Part shown: piece by piece, positions 25,101 to 31,616 of the stretch | How the letters are laid out: every line of letters begins with the position of its first letter | Numbering within the stretch: position 1 is the first letter of the stretch | Source: Eubacterium_U album | GTDB taxonomy: Bacteria > Bacillota > Clostridia > Lachnospirales > Lachnospiraceae | DNA: 64,000 nt | Direction of reading: 5' to 3' | Assembly: GCF_025336545.1 (NCBI RefSeq) | Contig: NZ_JAODBU010000004.1 | Coordinates: forward strand, 233,032-297,031 | Translations under genes and position numbers: made by a program | The notes under the pieces: generated by a model | What the model was told of the DNA's origin: nothing | Seen by the model: only the letters and a program-made list of their open reading frames with translations | The model's database searches: none

Positions 25101-27525
25101 AGAATATGCAAATAACAAATACCAATATGTTCGTGTAACATTAACACAGTTACCACTTCACAAAGAGTCAAGAGTAGCAGTTTGGCCTGCAATTGGTGAA
25201 GTAAAAGTTTTAGGTGAAGAAGTAATCAATCCTGAAGAAGAAAACAAGATTGTTCTTACTGAAAAAGGACAGAACATTGATATTGACTTGGCATACAGCC
25301 AGCCGGTAACAGTTTCATCATCTAAGGATGGAGAAAATGTTACAGATAGAGATGCAAACACAACATGGACACCTGATGCTGATGATGAAAATCCATCATT
25401 AACAATCGGTTTAGACAGAGAATACAATATTGAAAACTTCAGCGTTGATTTTGAAGGCGAAGCTGCACCATACAAAGTATTGGTTAACACATCTGAAGGA
25501 TGGGTTGAAGCAGGTTCATGTGATTCAAAAGATTCAGGAAAAGTTGTATCAGCATCAAAAGACGAAATTACAGGAATTAAGTTCCAGTTCGAAAAGGGTA
25601 TGACTGCAAAAGTTTCAGAAGTACACTTTGACGGTGTTGACGCAAAAGTTAAACATCATAAGAGAATCTTAGTAATGGCACCTCACGAAGATGATGAAAT
25701 GTTAATGGCAGGTGGTGTTATGAACAGAGCTGTTGCAAATGGCGACGAAGTTTACGTTGTATATGCAACAAACGGAGATTACAGTGGTGTAGACCATGGT
25801 AAATTAAGAATCAGAGATACAGTAAATGCATTAAATACAATCGGTGTACCAACAGATCACTTGTACTTCTTAGGCTATGCAGATAACGGTGGTATGGGTG
25901 TTGGACAGTACACAACAGCATTTACAGACAGTTTTGTATATAATATTTTCATTGCAGATGATAATAAAGTTATATCTTCAAGAAATGGTGTAACAAAAAC
26001 ATATGGTGATGAAAGTGTAAGAAATGATTATCATTATCTTATGACAGGAGAACATGCTTCATACACACGTGCTAACTTCTTAGCAGACCTTGAAAGTGTA
26101 ATGAAGAGTGTTAACCCAACAGATGTTTATATGACATCAAGATACGATATGCATTATGACCATGCATACTTTGGATTATTCGGTAATGAAGCTATTAAGA
26201 ATATCCAGAAGGAAAACGATAAATTCCAGCCAACAGTTCACGAAGCTATTATCCATAGCCATATGACTGATGAAGTATATCCTAAAGATCAGGGTAACTA
26301 CGGTTGGGGCAAAGAACTTAACACATATTTAGGAGCTTGGCAGCACCTTGATGGTCTTGAAGAAAAGACAATGCTTAACTGGAGCGAAAGAGAAAACGTA
26401 TTAACTCCATACAGCATGCGTCAGGGACCATTTAAGTATAACTTAAAGGATAAGGCACTTCGTGAGTATACAACAGAATACTACAACTGGATTGCTTCAT
26501 TCTCAAAGGTTAACGAAGTATTCTATAAACATGAAACAAATAGTATTGGATTATTTGCAGACATTACTGCATCAAGTGAAAACAGTAGTGACAGCAGATG
26601 GGATGACCAGAGTGCAGTTAAGGCAGTTGATGGTATTGCAGATGGTTATGCAACAGGACTTGCAAATCTTCATACAAGATTCCCATGGGCTGAATGGGTA
26701 ACAAAGAACGAAGGAGCAGGAGCTTGGTTAAATCTTGCTTTCAATGAAGAGTACAAAGTTTCAACAATTAAACTTTATGACAGACCAAACACAGATGATC
26801 AGATAACAGCATCACATTTAGAATTAGATGATGGAACAAGAATTGAAGTTGGAGAACTTCCAAATGATGGTTCTGTTAAGATTATCAATTTAGGTGAAGA
26901 AAAAGTTGTTAAAAATATTAAATTTGTTGTAGATAAAGTTTCAGATTCAACAACAGCAGTTGGTCTTGCAGAAATAGAAGTTTTAGGCTCAAAGGCAAAA
27001 GAAGAAGAAACAACAACACCGGAAGAAACAACTACAGGTGATGTAGAAGAAACAACTACAGGTGATGTAGAAGAAACAACTACAGGTAACGTAGAAGAAT
27101 CTACAATAACTAAGGTAGAAGAAACTACAACTAAAAAGACAGAAGAAACAACTACTAAGAAACCGGATGTTACTACAACAGGTTCATCAAACCAGGAAGT
27201 AACAACAGGAACATTAACTGATGGTTCATCTGTAAAATCACCTGCAAAAGTTAAGAAAGTTAAAATTTCTGCTAAGAAGACAAAAGTTACTGTAACATGG
27301 AAGAAGAACAAGAAAGCAAAAGGTTATGAAATTAGTTACGCAACAAATAAGAAATTTAAGAAAGCTTCAAAAGTTAACGTAAATAAGAATAACAAGACTA
27401 AGAAAGTTCTTACAAAGATTAAGAGTAACAAAGTATACTATATAAAAGTACGTGCATATGTAATTGTAAACGGAAAGAAAGTATACGGAAAATACAGTAA
27501 GGTTATAAAAATTAGAAGTAAATAG
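22138..27525 (+). CDS. Giant secreted protein: beta-helix, F5/8 C modules, PIG-L deacetylase, Thr linker, Fn3-like
   Basis: 1795-aa exported multidomain protein. The start ATG 22138 has AAAGGAG at 6 nt. Order: signal peptide (about 1-30); right-handed parallel beta-helix (about 40-600; YYVDSENGNDDNDGTS entry and repeated 'N-Y-x-x-N' coils); a jelly-roll-like segment; two clear F5/8 type C modules (about 720-1030); a third, weaker one (about 1045-1170); a PIG-L/LmbE deacetylase domain (about 1175-1440); another F5/8 C module (about 1465-1620); a Thr/Glu linker; and a Lys-rich Fn3-like domain (about 1700-1795). The PIG-L zinc motif is APHEDDE (His1183, Asp1186) with HYDH (His1342). PIG-L enzymes remove acetyl groups from GlcNAc-type residues. 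It lies behind the ABC/GH65/nagB operon, suggesting deacetylation and binding of a host or dietary glycan at the cell surface. No LPXTG motif; the basic C-terminus may bind the wall. Confidence 0.85.
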   Translation: MKRNRLLALFLSLALVVTTVMGNVTFAAADTENSAKATGVSYYVDSENGNDDNDGTSETKAWKSLEKVNATTFKPGDKLRFKRGCSWSGLLSPKGSGEKGNPITIDAYGDVKDGRPVINGDSWCGDKGDDLENRVFNTAVYFYNQEYWEITSIEVTNHTKTKDDHIKKYGILIMGQDAGTLHEINVKNTYVHDVISIPIGQQAGIGRGGIVYAIRGNKKATNWEDITVEGNYVKNVNHYGINFISTWGSSTFPDESGITEGGGGTYRSKNLVIRSNYCENVGNAAICPSDYENALIEYNVANGCNSGPNGNVPIWWEHGQKTICQYNEVFGSGASGDKEDSQAFDADVYADLNYVQYNYTHDNPSGSFFECALGTSYQTYYRYNISVNDGYGTNRYGGGAVLTLCQGGNGSLDAYNNLIYMDADHDGSITRSWDDTTAVTSTDRFKIRNNVIITEAQKIDDNGVNKAQAWDSRYMGVVNNNAYGGANLNNRRADDENARVAVKSDYVKLEEGTSATVEDVNGEFKITYGTVDGYKLKDGATVIDQGISVIDNGGQDFYGNEVKSFVKPNIGADNSYNSGIKEDLGEGKILLDFDDCNNGALTGVYSNCDFGNRGWNVTDGKLWATSYTNEEQANKIAIPDKYALTSFEAYCAKGTATVKVEAGEESETFTVTGKKQTFTTNFKKQVPATYIVIKSDNGVDQVKFDNIVLSKKKRISDTETNISLDKTVTTSSQSDWDPGCVGSNIVDGDETTMWISNGWSNQGDTVTEDRANFVVDLDGSYNIEKLDVTFGGDKAKSAWKYKVEASTDKTNWDVIWDQTANEEVASTQKVTLDESITEKKYSYVRFTFGDTIEDAWPAVAEFNVYRPKELTNFALDGEATASTVSRDPANAIDGNDGTLWVGDGDSEKEGAWWMVDLGKAQQIQAFDLVFEHEVLPTLEDAQAATTPAYGQAWQYKVEGSNDKSSWDMLWDNTANTDFSKEQYGKIAAEYANNKYQYVRVTLTQLPLHKESRVAVWPAIGEVKVLGEEVINPEEENKIVLTEKGQNIDIDLAYSQPVTVSSSKDGENVTDRDANTTWTPDADDENPSLTIGLDREYNIENFSVDFEGEAAPYKVLVNTSEGWVEAGSCDSKDSGKVVSASKDEITGIKFQFEKGMTAKVSEVHFDGVDAKVKHHKRILVMAPHEDDEMLMAGGVMNRAVANGDEVYVVYATNGDYSGVDHGKLRIRDTVNALNTIGVPTDHLYFLGYADNGGMGVGQYTTAFTDSFVYNIFIADDNKVISSRNGVTKTYGDESVRNDYHYLMTGEHASYTRANFLADLESVMKSVNPTDVYMTSRYDMHYDHAYFGLFGNEAIKNIQKENDKFQPTVHEAIIHSHMTDEVYPKDQGNYGWGKELNTYLGAWQHLDGLEEKTMLNWSERENVLTPYSMRQGPFKYNLKDKALREYTTEYYNWIASFSKVNEVFYKHETNSIGLFADITASSENSSDSRWDDQSAVKAVDGIADGYATGLANLHTRFPWAEWVTKNEGAGAWLNLAFNEEYKVSTIKLYDRPNTDDQITASHLELDDGTRIEVGELPNDGSVKIINLGEEKVVKNIKFVVDKVSDSTTAVGLAEIEVLGSKAKEEETTTPEETTTGDVEETTTGDVEETTTGNVEESTITKVEETTTKKTEETTTKKPDVTTTGSSNQEVTTGTLTDGSSVKSPAKVKKVKISAKKTKVTVTWKKNKKAKGYEISYATNKKFKKASKVNVNKNNKTKKVLTKIKSNKVYYIKVRAYVIVNGKKVYGKYSKVIKIRSK
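27010..27180 (+). repeat. Thr-rich linker repeats inside the giant secreted protein
   Basis: In-frame repeats encode copies of EETTTGDV/EETTTGNV (27-nt units around 27021-27100), followed by looser ETTTKK units. The result is an extended Thr/Glu linker between the last F5/8 C module and the Fn3-like domain. It is a likely site of length variation. Confidence 0.75.
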
Positions 27526-27579
27526 AACTAATAATTACAAAACCTAATAATAGTTAATTAAAAAATATTAATAAATACA

Positions 27580-27616
27580 GAGCTGTCTCATTAAAGAGGC
27601 AGCTTTGTTGTATAAG
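27580..27616 (+). terminator. Terminator after the giant secreted protein gene
   Basis: AGAGCTGTCTC pairs with GAGGCAGCTTT through 11 positions, two of them G-U, followed by a T-rich TTGTTGTA. Confidence 0.65.
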
Positions 27617-27638
27617 AAAGTAAAAAAAGTATGAATTA

Positions 27639-27683
27639 AAAAAGAAGCTGTAACTCTAATAAATAGAGCCACAGCTTCTTTTT
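27639..27683 (-). terminator. Terminator of rpsT (bidirectional hairpin)
   Basis: A 13-bp stem AAAAAGAAGCTGT (27639-27651) / ACAGCTTCTTTTT (27671-27683) has A-runs and T-runs on both sides, 9 nt beyond the rpsT stop. It can stop transcription in both directions. Confidence 0.85.
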
Positions 27684-27691
27684 ATTAATAA

Positions 27692-27955
27692 TTAAGCAAT
27701 TGAGTTAACTGCTTTTGTTAATCTTGAAACTTTTCTAGCAACGTTGTTCTTGTGGAATACTCCCTTTGAACCAGCTGTTTCAATAAGCTTGATTGCCTTA
27801 ATTAATTCTGCCTGAGCTGTTTCTTTGTCTTTGTTAGCTACAGCAGCTTCTACTTTCTTAGTAGCTGTCTTGATTGCAGATTTAACTGATTTGTTTCTTT
27901 CATATCTTGTCTGATTAACAAGAATTCTTTTCTTTGCTGACTTAATGTTAGCCAT
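27692..27955 (-). CDS. rpsT: 30S ribosomal protein S20
   Basis: 87-aa basic ribosomal protein of the small subunit, starting MANIKSAKKRILVNQ and containing the conserved KKVEAAVANKD and HKNNVARKVSRL segments. The start is ATG 27955 with GGAGGTG upstream; the frame could extend three codons further, but this would overlap the ribosome binding site. It is alone on the minus strand, between Block A and gpr. This matches the conserved holA-rpsT-gpr order, with the 21-kb glycan region inserted between holA and rpsT. Confidence 0.97.
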   Translation of the reverse strand: MANIKSAKKRILVNQTRYERNKSVKSAIKTATKKVEAAVANKDKETAQAELIKAIKLIETAGSKGVFHKNNVARKVSRLTKAVNSIA

Positions 27956-28073
27956 TGTGTCCACCTCCGTGAAATAATAAGTTTCTTAATTCCCTTGAGA
28001 GAGATTAGGAATTAAATAGTTTCACCATCTGTGCCATTGGATTTGCGGACGTATGACACAGACATCAACTAGT

Positions 28074-28102
28074 ATTCTATGATATTGAGCATGTAATGTC
28101 AA
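28074..28102 (-). promoter_or_regulatory. Consensus promoter of rpsT
   Basis: Minus strand: TTGACA (28102-28097), exactly 17 nt, TAGAAT (28079-28074). The roughly 110-nt leader before rpsT could carry S20 autoregulation, but I see no defined structure. Confidence 0.8.
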
Positions 28103-28168
28103 TATATTTTTGAATAATAAATTACAATTATTTGCACAAAATAAATAAAAAATGTGAAGGTGAATAAT

Positions 28169-29098
28169 ATGAAGTTTAAAGGATTTAAAAATAGAGAAGA
28201 TAGAGTGGATATATATACAGATTTAGCTTTAGAAGAACGTGAAAAATTTAAAGATAATGTTGAGATAGATGGAGTTGAGTTAAAGAAAAAGTATAATGAT
28301 GAACTTAAAATGACAACAACTCTTGTAAATATTAAAACTGAAAAAGGTGCTAAAGTCATGGGAAAGCCAAAAGGGCATTATATTACTATAGAAACAAAGT
28401 ATGCCAAAGAAGATGATAAATATAACCAGAAAAAAATTTCAGACGAATTATTGAAAAATATAGGACATTTAATTAACGCAAATATCGGAAAAGACAAAAG
28501 ACCTGAAGCTATTTTAATAGTAGGATTAGGAAATGCTCAGGCTACACCTGATGCAATAGGACCAAGAACTGCCTCATTAGTTCAAATAAGAAAAAACATA
28601 TATTGTATTTCACCGGGAGTCCTTGCACAGACAGGAATGGAAACATTCTCAATAGTAAAGGGTATAGTAGATGAAATGAAGCCTGATTTGATAATAGCGA
28701 TTGATTCACTTGCTGCAAGAAATATTTCACGTGTTACAACTACAATTCAGCTTACTGACACAGGAATTATACCGGGTTCAGGAATAGGAAATAATAGAGA
28801 GGGGTTAAATAGGGAAAATCTTGGATGCACAGTAATAGCAATAGGTGTTCCTATGGTTGTGCATAGTGTTACGATTGTTAATGATACGATGGATAAGTTG
28901 ATATATCTATTGTCGCAGAATATGGAAAATAACTGTCTTCAAAAAGTGTTTGAGGATTTTACTGTTGAAGAAAAATATCAGTTATTTGCAGAAATTATGA
29001 CAGAGGATATAGGACAGATGTTTGTTACGCCGAAAGACGTCGATGAAATTGTAGACAATCTAAGTACCATAATTGCAAATTCAATAAATAGATTATAA
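28169..29098 (+). CDS. gpr: Germination (spore) protease GPR
   Basis: 309-aa aspartic-type endopeptidase that degrades small acid-soluble spore proteins during germination. Family segments are present: an N-terminal propeptide (TDLALEERE), ILIVGLGNAQATPDAIGP, LAQTGMETF, IIAIDSLAARN and TGIIPGSGIGNNREGLN. The start ATG 28169 is preceded by AAGGTG; a GTG five codons earlier lacks a spaced site. Followed by spoIIP. It shows that the organism belongs to a spore-forming lineage. Confidence 0.95.
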   Translation: MKFKGFKNREDRVDIYTDLALEEREKFKDNVEIDGVELKKKYNDELKMTTTLVNIKTEKGAKVMGKPKGHYITIETKYAKEDDKYNQKKISDELLKNIGHLINANIGKDKRPEAILIVGLGNAQATPDAIGPRTASLVQIRKNIYCISPGVLAQTGMETFSIVKGIVDEMKPDLIIAIDSLAARNISRVTTTIQLTDTGIIPGSGIGNNREGLNRENLGCTVIAIGVPMVVHSVTIVNDTMDKLIYLLSQNMENNCLQKVFEDFTVEEKYQLFAEIMTEDIGQMFVTPKDVDEIVDNLSTIIANSINRL

Positions 29099-29178
29099 AC
29101 ATGCTGCATATAATGATTGTGTGGATAAAGGTTTTTACCATTATACTGCTAATCAATACAAAATGTTGAGGTGATAGC

Positions 29179-30456
29179 GTGCAGCAGGGAATACATGTAA
29201 ACGGATGGCGATTAAATGTAAAAGAAAAGACATTTCAGGTAATTGTGTCAGTACTGATTATAGTATTGAGTATATATATAGCAAGTAAATGCATTAATAC
29301 AATTGTTAAAGACAAAGCAAAAGGAAATATTAATGAGGCTGCCGTGCAGACAGCCAATTTTCTTGTGGGAGAAATTATTGAAAATACAAGCATATTAACG
29401 CAGTATATGATATATATGGAGAATCATGGCGATTTGTCAGAAGAAATGAAGAAACAAATTTTAGAATCGGTAGTAACAGAGTATATAAATGGAAGTGAAT
29501 ATTCTTATGATACAAATGATCCGGGATATAAACAGGTTGTGCAGTTAATTTATGATAAAGTTAATGCAACTGAACAACCGGAAACGACGCAACTAGAAAC
29601 CGTGGAAGAGACAACTACACAACCACAGACAAAAGTAGAAGAAGCGAAGAAAGAATTAGTTCCAATACCTAAAATGACAGGCACAAAATATACAAAGGAT
29701 AATTTAGGCTCGTTTAAAAAAGTCATTGAAAGATTTTACACTGTTACAGCAGCTACTACAATAAGAGAAAGTGATATGCCACTTGATAAGGCGTTAAGCG
29801 AAAAATTTAAAATAAAAGGAAATAATAAAAAGCCTCAGATATTAATTTATCATACACATTCCATGGAGACATTTTCAAATAGTAATTCAGAGGATAAAAA
29901 TACAACCATCATAGGTGTGGGAAACAGATTGGAAAAAGTATTATCAAAACAATTTGGATACAATGTAATCCACGATAAAACAACATATGATATTGTAAAT
30001 GGCGTACTTGATAGAAATGAAGCCTATACCCAGTCTGAAAAAGGTGTAAAAAAGATATTAAAAGACAATCCTTCAATATCTTTGGTGTTGGATATACATA
30101 GGGATGGCGTAAATGACAATACCCATCTTGTGACAGAAATAAATGGAAAACCAACAGCTAAAATAATGTTTTTAAATGGAATGTCAAGATTTAAGGAAAG
30201 TGGAGATATAAGCTATTTGCATAATGATTATTTATTTGAAAATCTAGCACTTACGCTCCAGATGAAATTAGCTGCGGAAGCTTATTATCCTGATTTTACA
30301 CGACGAAATTACATTAATGCATATGAATATAACCTTGGAGTGTGCAGACAGTGTATGCTTATTGAAATTGGCGCTCAGACAAATACATATCAGGAGGCCG
30401 TAAATGCAGCAGAACCTCTTGCTGTACTGATAGATAAAGTAATGCGGGGAGAATAA
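29179..30456 (+). CDS. spoIIP: Stage II sporulation protein P
   Basis: 425-aa sporulation peptidoglycan hydrolase (amidase and endopeptidase) of the SpoIID/SpoIIM/SpoIIP engulfment complex. It has one N-terminal membrane segment (about 17-37), a variable linker with TTQPQT-rich sequence (about 135-160), then the catalytic SpoIIP domain with ILIYHTHSMETF, LVLDIHRDGV and MLIEIGAQTNTYQEA. The start is GTG 29179 with GAGGTG upstream. It follows gpr by 80 nt as in other Firmicutes and is probably made in the mother cell under sigma-E, though I cannot identify that promoter. Confidence 0.94.
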   Translation: MQQGIHVNGWRLNVKEKTFQVIVSVLIIVLSIYIASKCINTIVKDKAKGNINEAAVQTANFLVGEIIENTSILTQYMIYMENHGDLSEEMKKQILESVVTEYINGSEYSYDTNDPGYKQVVQLIYDKVNATEQPETTQLETVEETTTQPQTKVEEAKKELVPIPKMTGTKYTKDNLGSFKKVIERFYTVTAATTIRESDMPLDKALSEKFKIKGNNKKPQILIYHTHSMETFSNSNSEDKNTTIIGVGNRLEKVLSKQFGYNVIHDKTTYDIVNGVLDRNEAYTQSEKGVKKILKDNPSISLVLDIHRDGVNDNTHLVTEINGKPTAKIMFLNGMSRFKESGDISYLHNDYLFENLALTLQMKLAAEAYYPDFTRRNYINAYEYNLGVCRQCMLIEIGAQTNTYQEAVNAAEPLAVLIDKVMRGE

Positions 30457-30459
30457 AGA

Positions 30460-30499
30460 ATGGCATCTTCGATTTTTGTATAAAAATTGAAGATGCCAT
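30460..30499. terminator. Hairpin between convergent spoIIP and dut
   Basis: ATGGCATCTTC (30460-30470) pairs with GAAGATGCCAT (30489-30499), and the stem extends inward through ATTTTT/AAAAAT. The T-runs beyond the stem are poor, so it may serve both directions weakly. Confidence 0.6.
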
Positions 30500-30519
30500 A
30501 TAACTTAGCGTTATTTTAT

Positions 30520-30963
30520 TTAGTTTTTTCCGCTGGAACCAAAACCACCTTCACCACGAACAGTATCATTTAATTCATCTGTTTCGATAAAGTTAGCTGT
30601 TAAAAATGGAGTGATGACCATTTGAGCAATTCTATCGCCGGGTTCTACAGTTTTTGCAGAATCACCATGATTATGAAGAGCAACAATAATTTCACCACGA
30701 TAGTCAGCGTCAATAACACCTACTTTGTTTGCAGGAGCCAAACCTTGTTTGCAGGAAAGACCACTGCGGGCATAAATAAGTCCTGCATAACCTACAGGAA
30801 TTTCAAGAGCGATACCTGTTGGAATGAAAACAGTATTTCCTGGAAGAATTGTTGCCGGTGTATCAAGGCATGCATACAAATCAGCTCCGGCAGCCCATTC
30901 AGAGCCGTATGTTGGAATGACTGCTGAATCTTTAAGTTTCTTAATATTAATATTTGCTGTCAT
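30520..30963 (-). CDS. dut: Deoxyuridine 5'-triphosphate nucleotidohydrolase (dUTPase)
   Basis: 147-aa trimeric dUTPase (dUTP to dUMP plus pyrophosphate), keeping uracil out of DNA. All five motifs are readable: AAGADLYAC, YARSGLSCKQGL, GVIDADYRGEI (catalytic Asp), GDRIAQMVI and the C-terminal GEGGFGSSG phosphate-binding arm. GAAAGGATTTAACT precedes ATG 30963. It lies downstream of nrdD and nrdG on the same strand, a sensible dNTP-metabolism cluster. Confidence 0.96.
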   Translation of the reverse strand: MTANINIKKLKDSAVIPTYGSEWAAGADLYACLDTPATILPGNTVFIPTGIALEIPVGYAGLIYARSGLSCKQGLAPANKVGVIDADYRGEIIVALHNHGDSAKTVEPGDRIAQMVITPFLTANFIETDELNDTVRGEGGFGSSGKN

Positions 30964-30987
30964 AGTTAAATCCTTTCATAATGAATA

Positions 30988-31530
30988 TTAAAAGTTAGTA
31001 ATATATTCCGGTTTTTCCCATAATACAAGAGAGCCGGATTTCATTGATTCCTGAACTAATATATGTCTTTGATTAGCTGAACCTTTAAATACTAAAGATA
31101 AGTCTTTTTGAGCTTCGATAAATTCACCATCAACTAAAACATCTATGTAAGAAAGAAGTTCTTTAGTTTCAGGCCATTCATTAATCATTCGACCGAGTAC
31201 ATCTTTTTCAAAATCATATCCTGTAAAACACCAAATTGATTTTTCAGGATATACTTCACGAATCTTTCTTGCAAGAGGAAGAAGCCCCTGCTGATTTACG
31301 TGTTCTAAAGGTTCACCACCAAGAAACGTAATACCTTTGTAGAAATCAGGTTTAAGCAAATCTATTATATAATCAATTGTTTCCTGTGTAAAAGGTTTTC
31401 CAAAGTTAAAGTCCCAAGCTTCTTCGTTAAAACAACCGGGACATCTGTGAGTACAGCCACTAACAAACACGGAAACTCTTACTCCGGGACCGTTAGCAAC
31501 ATCATAACGCTTAATATCTGCGTAATTCAT
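30988..31530 (-). CDS. nrdG: Anaerobic ribonucleotide reductase activating enzyme
   Basis: 180-aa radical SAM activase that installs the glycyl radical on NrdD. The cluster motif CTHRCPGC (CxxxCxxC) is near the N-terminus, with the ITFLGGEPL motif (SAM contact) at about 77-85. ATG 31530 (MNYADIKRYD) has GGAGG at the right distance; a TTG two codons earlier would be adjacent to it and is rejected. It is separated from nrdD by a hairpin that could reduce its expression relative to the reductase. Confidence 0.95.
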   Translation of the reverse strand: MNYADIKRYDVANGPGVRVSVFVSGCTHRCPGCFNEEAWDFNFGKPFTQETIDYIIDLLKPDFYKGITFLGGEPLEHVNQQGLLPLARKIREVYPEKSIWCFTGYDFEKDVLGRMINEWPETKELLSYIDVLVDGEFIEAQKDLSLVFKGSANQRHILVQESMKSGSLVLWEKPEYITNF

Positions 31531-31568
31531 AAGCAACCTCCAAATTTATTGAAATAATACATTAAAAT

Positions 31569-31598
31569 GGGCCTTCGCCAAATTAATTGCAAAGGCCC
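31569..31598 (-). terminator. Hairpin/attenuator between nrdD and nrdG
   Basis: Minus strand: GGGCCTTTGC (31598-31589) pairs with GCGAAGGCCC (31578-31569), 10 bp with one G-U pair, followed by ATTTTAAT. It is GC-rich for this genome and probably a partial terminator. Confidence 0.7.
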
Positions 31599-31616
31599 TG
31601 TAGGAAATATATGTTA

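Noticed and set aside
26799..27311. 170-codon minus-strand frame rich in Val/Ser
   Set aside because: Exact antisense of the Thr-rich linker and neighbouring domain; composition follows from the repeats and there is no start context.
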